Source of the DNA: Prevotella merdae
Lineage (GTDB): Bacteria; Bacteroidota; Bacteroidia; Bacteroidales; Bacteroidaceae
Length of the DNA stretch: 45,331 nt
Direction of reading: 5' to 3'
Assembly (NCBI RefSeq): GCF_900290275.1
Contig: NZ_LT985323.1
Location: 1,157,909 to 1,203,239, forward strand
How positions within the stretch are numbered: the first letter of the stretch is position 1; each line of letters begins with the position of its first letter. The translations under genes and the position numbers were made by a program. A model generated the notes under the pieces. That model was not told the origin of the DNA, made no database searches, and was given only the letters and a program-made list of their open reading frames with translations. Positions 42,026 to 45,331 of this stretch are shown here, one piece after another.

Positions 42026-44056
42026 ATGAACGTAAAGACAATTATTTTTGCACTCTCGCTGACTGCAGCTATGTCGGCAAGTGCACAGACTTCAAAGGGC
42101 ATCGATCTTGCCAACATGAACAAGGCGGTTAAGCCCGGCAACGATTTCTACGAGTATGCCATTGGTGGTTGGCGTAAGGCTCATCCACTTGATGCCGAGC
42201 ATGCACGCAATGGTTCATTCATCGACCTTGAGGAGATGAATCAGAAACGTATTCTCGGACTTATCAACGAGTATTCGTCTAAACCGCAGACTAAGGGTAC
42301 ACTTGGTCAGAAGATAGGTACACTCTACAACTTGGCTATGGACAGTGTTCGTCTTAACAATGATGGTGCAGCTCCACTAAAGCCAATTCTGAAGAAGATA
42401 GCCGATATTTCAGACCGTCGCGAGTATCAGCTTGTTGTTGCTCAGCTTGATGCACGTGGTATTGGTTGTGCGATGTTTGGTGTTGGTGTAGGTGCCGATA
42501 TGAAGGATGCTGCCAATAACCTCGTTGGTGTTGGCCAGGGCGGATTGGGTCTTGGCGAGCGTGACTACTATCTGTCTGATGATGCTCAGGTTAAGGCTGT
42601 GCGCGAGGCTTATGCTAAGTACTTGAAGCAGATTTTGGTTTTGGCTGGCAACGACGAGGCTACTGCACAGAAGAAGGCTGACGCCACTATGCGTATAGAG
42701 ACTCGCCTGGCTAAGGCAAGCAAGAGCACTGTTGAGATGCGCGATGTTCAGAGCAACTACCACAAAATGACATACAATGCACTTGTAAAGGATTTTCCTG
42801 GAATAGACTGGGGCAACTACTTCTTGATTCAAGGTTTCCCGGCATTCTCTCACGTCGATGTTGGTCAGATAGAACCAATACATGAGGTAGAGAAGATTCT
42901 TGCAGAGGAATCGCTCGACGACCTTAAGGCATATGCCGAGGCTCATGCAGTATCGTCATCTTCTGCTTATCTTGATGACAACTTCCGTAAGGCAGACTTC
43001 GAGTTGAGCCGTGTTATGTCGGGTGTTCAGCAGGACCGTCCACGCTGGAAGCGTGCTACAAGTCTTGTTAGCGGCGTACTTGGCGAGGCTATCGGTAAAC
43101 TGTATGTTGAGAAGTATTTCCCTGCAACAAGCAAGGAGATGATGCTTAAGCTTGTTAAGAACTTGCAGATTGCTCTAGGTCAGCGTATTGACGAGTCTAC
43201 ATGGATGTCGGCTGCTACAAAGGCACAGGCTAAGGACAAGCTCGACAACTTTATTGTGAAGATAGGCTATCCTGACAAGTGGCGCGACTACAGCGGTCTT
43301 AATGTAGATGAGTCGCTCTCTTTGCTTGAGAATATGGGTAATATTTCAGAGTTTATGTCTAAGGACTACATCTCTCGTAAGGTGAATAAGCCTGTAGACA
43401 AGGCAGAATGGCAAATGACACCTCAGACTGTTAATGCCTACTACAACCCTACAACTAATGAGATTTGCTTCCCGGCCGCTATCCTTCAGCCACCTTTCTT
43501 CGATCCTAATGTAGACGAGGCTGTAAACTATGGAGGTATTGGTGGCGTTATAGGACACGAGATGTCGCATGGCTTTGACGACCAGGGTTCACAGTTTGAT
43601 AAGTATGGCAACCAGAAAGACTGGTGGACTGCTGTTGACAAGAAGAACTTTGAGGCTCGCACAAAGGTGCTTGCAGACTACTTCTCTAATGTGGAGGCTC
43701 TGCCTGGAAAGAAAATCAATGGCAAGCTTACTCTTGGTGAGAACATTGGTGACAACGGTGGCTTGAATATCTCATTGCGTGCTCTTGAGAATGTGCTCAA
43801 GGATAATCCTGCTGCAGCAAAGACAATTGATGGATTTACCCCAGAGCAGCGTTTCTTCCTATCATGGGCTACTGTATGGGCTGGCAATGCTCGTCCTGAG
43901 TTTATCGACCGTCAGATAAAGACCGATCCTCACTCTCCAGCAGAGGCTCGTGTCAATGCAGCTTTGCCGATGATTGATGCTTGGTACAAGGCTTTCAATG
44001 TTAAAAAGGGCGACAAGCTTTTTGTTGACAAGAAGAAGCGAGCACACATTTGGTAA
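42026..44056 (+). CDS. pepO: M13-family metallopeptidase (PepO-like)
   Basis: A 676-residue exported zinc endopeptidase of the neprilysin (M13) family, which cleaves oligopeptides. A signal peptide ends near residue 20 (ASAQ). The N-terminal half carries the M13_N helical domain (DFYEYAIGGWRKAH at about 44-57). The catalytic motif GHEMSHGFDD contains H511, E512 and H515, and GENIGDNGGL gives the third ligand E572 and conserved D576. The late motif NAALPMIDAWYKAF is also typical. The chosen ATG gives a clean signal peptide; a GTG-started extension of 29 codons has no signal-like features. A role in periplasmic peptide degradation is likely. It ends at a strong terminator. Confidence 0.94.
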   Translation: MNVKTIIFALSLTAAMSASAQTSKGIDLANMNKAVKPGNDFYEYAIGGWRKAHPLDAEHARNGSFIDLEEMNQKRILGLINEYSSKPQTKGTLGQKIGTLYNLAMDSVRLNNDGAAPLKPILKKIADISDRREYQLVVAQLDARGIGCAMFGVGVGADMKDAANNLVGVGQGGLGLGERDYYLSDDAQVKAVREAYAKYLKQILVLAGNDEATAQKKADATMRIETRLAKASKSTVEMRDVQSNYHKMTYNALVKDFPGIDWGNYFLIQGFPAFSHVDVGQIEPIHEVEKILAEESLDDLKAYAEAHAVSSSSAYLDDNFRKADFELSRVMSGVQQDRPRWKRATSLVSGVLGEAIGKLYVEKYFPATSKEMMLKLVKNLQIALGQRIDESTWMSAATKAQAKDKLDNFIVKIGYPDKWRDYSGLNVDESLSLLENMGNISEFMSKDYISRKVNKPVDKAEWQMTPQTVNAYYNPTTNEICFPAAILQPPFFDPNVDEAVNYGGIGGVIGHEMSHGFDDQGSQFDKYGNQKDWWTAVDKKNFEARTKVLADYFSNVEALPGKKINGKLTLGENIGDNGGLNISLRALENVLKDNPAAAKTIDGFTPEQRFFLSWATVWAGNARPEFIDRQIKTDPHSPAEARVNAALPMIDAWYKAFNVKKGDKLFVDKKKRAHIW

Positions 44057-44088
44057 TATATACAAAAGAAGGTTTGTAAATATAAAAT

Positions 44089-44147
44089 AACTAAAAACTC
44101 GTAGTACATCCCCACATAACGTACAACGAGTTTTTAGTTTTTTTTTA
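44089..44147 (+). terminator. Terminator of the M13 peptidase gene
   Basis: AACTAAAAACTCGTAGTAC (44089-44107) pairs with GTACAACGAGTTTTTAGTT (44121-44139) with one mismatch, followed by a T run. Confidence 0.9.
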
Positions 44148-44149
44148 AT

Positions 44150-44412
44150 GGTTGTAGTTTTGAACATGTGCAACACATGTTGAGCAGCCAAGCCACCTGC
44201 AACCACAGTATGCACCACAGCAATGCACCAAATCAGTCGATGTCCTTGAGCGGAATTATTTGCGGCATAGCATGGAAAGGGCGCGTAAGCAGAGCCTACA
44301 CAAGCAATACGCCCAACATCAGCGCAATGACAAGCCAGTAGCTTTTAGGTCCAGTGCATGTCGAAGGCAAACCATGCGGCGAGATAGGCTGCCACCTCAA
44401 TGGAGCTAAGTG
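44150..44412 (-). pseudogene. Remnant of a membrane-protein gene (broken)
   Basis: The minus strand encodes hydrophobic stretches with protein-like composition but interrupted reading frames. One frame gives EVAAYLAAWFAFDMHWT then a stop. The adjacent frame continues with SYWLVIALMLGVLLV, a stop, ALLTRPFHAMPQIIPLKDID, and a second stop. This looks like a decayed integral membrane protein gene with at least one frameshift and two nonsense changes. GC content is higher than in the surrounding non-coding DNA, which supports former coding function. I do not recognise the family. It could also be a chance pattern. It lies directly beyond the M13 peptidase terminator. Confidence 0.4.
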
Positions 44413-44556
44413 GATCCAAAAGTAGAGATTTATTTGTTCATCAAATATTTGAAGATATGCATACCGGAACTAAAGAGGAGTTCTTGCTTACTTCTGAACT
44501 AATGTTATTGCAGCATCTCAGATGATAATATAAGGCGTTGACAATATATTAATTTG

Positions 44557-44565
44557 TATCTTTGC
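44557..44565 (+). promoter_or_regulatory. -7-like box at the head of the second tandem array
   Basis: TATCTTTGC at 44557-44565 is a full match to the Bacteroidota -7 consensus and overlaps the first 22-bp repeat unit. The nearest TTG (44538-44540) is only 16 bases upstream, so the promoter is uncertain. No open gene follows. Confidence 0.3.
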
Positions 44566-44663
44566 TTGCTATCAAACGAGTCTTTGCTTGCTATCAAACG
44601 AGTCTTTGCTTGCTATCAAATGAGTCTTTGCTTGCTATCAAACGGGTCTTTGCTTGCTATCCC
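44559..44663. repeat. 22-bp tandem repeat array upstream of the rRNA operon
   Basis: Units TCTTTGCTTGCTATCAAA plus CGAG start at 44559, 44581, 44603, 44625 and 44647. The first two are identical, the third and fourth have one change each, and the fifth is cut short after TATC. There are no spacers. Short open frames across it are repeat artefacts. The array is about 255 bases upstream of the rRNA promoter. Confidence 0.92.
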
Positions 44664-44915
44664 ATCTATCATAGCGTTTCGCCTTGTAAAGAATGTTGTA
44701 GCCTTTGCATGGTATAGCTTGCATGTTTGTGAATTTTTCAGAAACATGTGCCTCTTGTATTGATATGATTCCTGATACTGTATCCATTTATATGCAAAAG
44801 TATAATAATTTACATAAAACAATAGCTGTATTTGCCTATAAAACCCCAATATGGTTGATTTATCTCAATTATAGAGTAAAAAATCATCTTTTATAAAACT
44901 TTTTCTTCAAAACTC
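44664..44915. other. AT-rich spacer with no recognised feature
   Basis: Neither strand shows an open frame with protein-like composition, and no strong hairpin or promoter was seen before the rRNA promoter. It may hold upstream activating sequence for the rRNA operon. Confidence 0.5.
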
Positions 44916-44947
44916 TTGCACGGTTGAATTATTTGTTATACCTTTGC
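44916..44947 (+). promoter_or_regulatory. rRNA operon promoter
   Basis: TTG (44916-44918) is followed after 20 bases by TACCTTTGC (44939-44947), a near-perfect sigma-AB promoter. The predicted start is near 44951, about 266 bases before the 16S gene. Confidence 0.75.
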
Positions 44948-44950
44948 ATC

Positions 44951-45216
44951 CGCTTTCGAGAACGAACGAAACCTCAAGCTAAACGAGTTAAGTTCGTGTT
45001 AAGATTGCATTAAGAAAGAGTTCTTTGAAAAGATTTACATAAACAGACAAGTAGTACAAGAAGCAAATATGATAAACTTTGGTTTTGATTATTTGGGTAA
45101 AATACGAACCGTTAATCTTTATAATAAGGTTAAAACTTCAATAAAAATGGAAGCTCGTTCTGGACAGATACAAACAAACAACACTTGCTTCGGCAAGGGT
45201 TGGTAAAAGATATTTT
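44951..45216 (+). other. rRNA operon leader
   Basis: The transcribed spacer before 16S rRNA contains AGTTCTTTGAAAAGATTTAC (45020-45039), a segment often seen in Bacteroidales rRNA leaders. It also holds a UUCG-capped hairpin (CAAC and CTTGC at 45179-45188 with GCAAG and GTTG at 45193-45202). Processing and antitermination signals are expected here but were not individually identified. Confidence 0.6.
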
Positions 45217-45331
45217 ACAATGTAGAGTTTGATCCTGGCTCAGGATGAACGCTAGCTACAGGCTTAACACATGCAAGTCGAGGGGCAGCATGACGATAGC
45301 TTGCTATTGTTGATGGCGACCGGCGCACGGG
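45217..45331 (+). rRNA. rrs: 16S ribosomal RNA (5' part, cut by window edge)
   Basis: The universal start AGAGTTTGATCCTGGCTCAG lies at 45224-45243, followed by GATGAACGCTAGCTACAGGC and TTAACACATGCAAGTCGAGG, the form typical of Prevotella and relatives. The mature 5' end is estimated 7 bases upstream of AGAGTTTG by comparison with E. coli numbering. The window ends within the V1 region. Confidence 0.97.

Noticed and set aside
44559..44663. Possible CRISPR array or short coding gene across the second tandem array
   Set aside because: No spacers are present, and the open frame here simply translates the repeat unit over and over.

Overview
The window reads as a Bacteroidales chromosome, most likely Prevotellaceae (Prevotella sensu lato). 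The start of a 16S rRNA gene at the right edge looks Prevotella-like, the gene content is typical of Bacteroidota (type IX secretion core genes, NigD-like lipoprotein, Sus-like starch enzymes, PASTA-RluD-Ddl block), and many genes are preceded by the Bacteroidota sigma-AB promoter (TTTG, about 20 bp, TAnnTTTG). The segment lies between two rRNA operons on the same strand: a 5S gene with its terminator at the left edge, and an rRNA promoter, leader and 16S start at the right edge.

Region by region. 0.5-4.2 kb: acyl-CoA ligase, release factor 2 (no programmed frameshift), a 46-residue membrane protein and a CYTH phosphatase-like protein. 4.3-6.0 kb, minus strand: a thioredoxin-fold lipoprotein without its CxxC and the fluoride channel CrcB. 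6.1-8.4 kb: polynucleotide phosphorylase, followed by a 22-bp tandem repeat array. 8.7-9.9 kb, minus strand: a GNAT acetyltransferase and a small exported carboxypeptidase-regulatory-like protein that may be leaderless. 10.1-11.2 kb: greA, with a terminator-like attenuator in its leader, and a HIT hydrolase. 11.4-14.3 kb: three secreted proteins sharing a short N-terminal beta motif, the first with a type IX sorting tail. 14.4-19.3 kb, minus strand: NigD-like lipoprotein, acyltransferase, and the PASTA-rluD-ddl operon. 19.4-23.4 kb: a trypsin-like protein with a degenerate active site, a MORN-GH25 lysozyme lipoprotein and an M6 metalloprotease with a sorting tail. 23.6-32.6 kb: four starch enzymes (4-alpha-glucanotransferase, pullulanase, neopullulanase-like, alpha-amylase). 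33.0-39.6 kb: type IX secretion genes porP and gldKLMN plus an outer-membrane barrel protein. 39.6-44.1 kb: priA and an M13 peptidase. 44.1-45.2 kb: about 1.1 kb without an intact gene, holding a probable pseudogene, a second 22-bp tandem array and the rRNA promoter and leader.

How the genes work together. The type IX genes build a secretion machine whose probable cargo is also encoded here: the 156-residue protein, the M6 protease and the alpha-amylase all end in type A-like sorting tails. The starch genes form a glucan-degrading set with periplasmic or secreted GH13 enzymes feeding a cytoplasmic GH77 enzyme, but no SusC, SusD or SusR is present. PASTA, RluD, Ddl and the acyltransferase form a conserved housekeeping block for envelope and ribosome functions. 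No CRISPR array, tRNA gene, insertion sequence or prophage was recognised. The most unusual signals are in non-coding and mosaic DNA: the greA leader terminator, two arrays with a 22-bp period, repeat elements that run into coding sequence, and hairpins overlapping gene ends.
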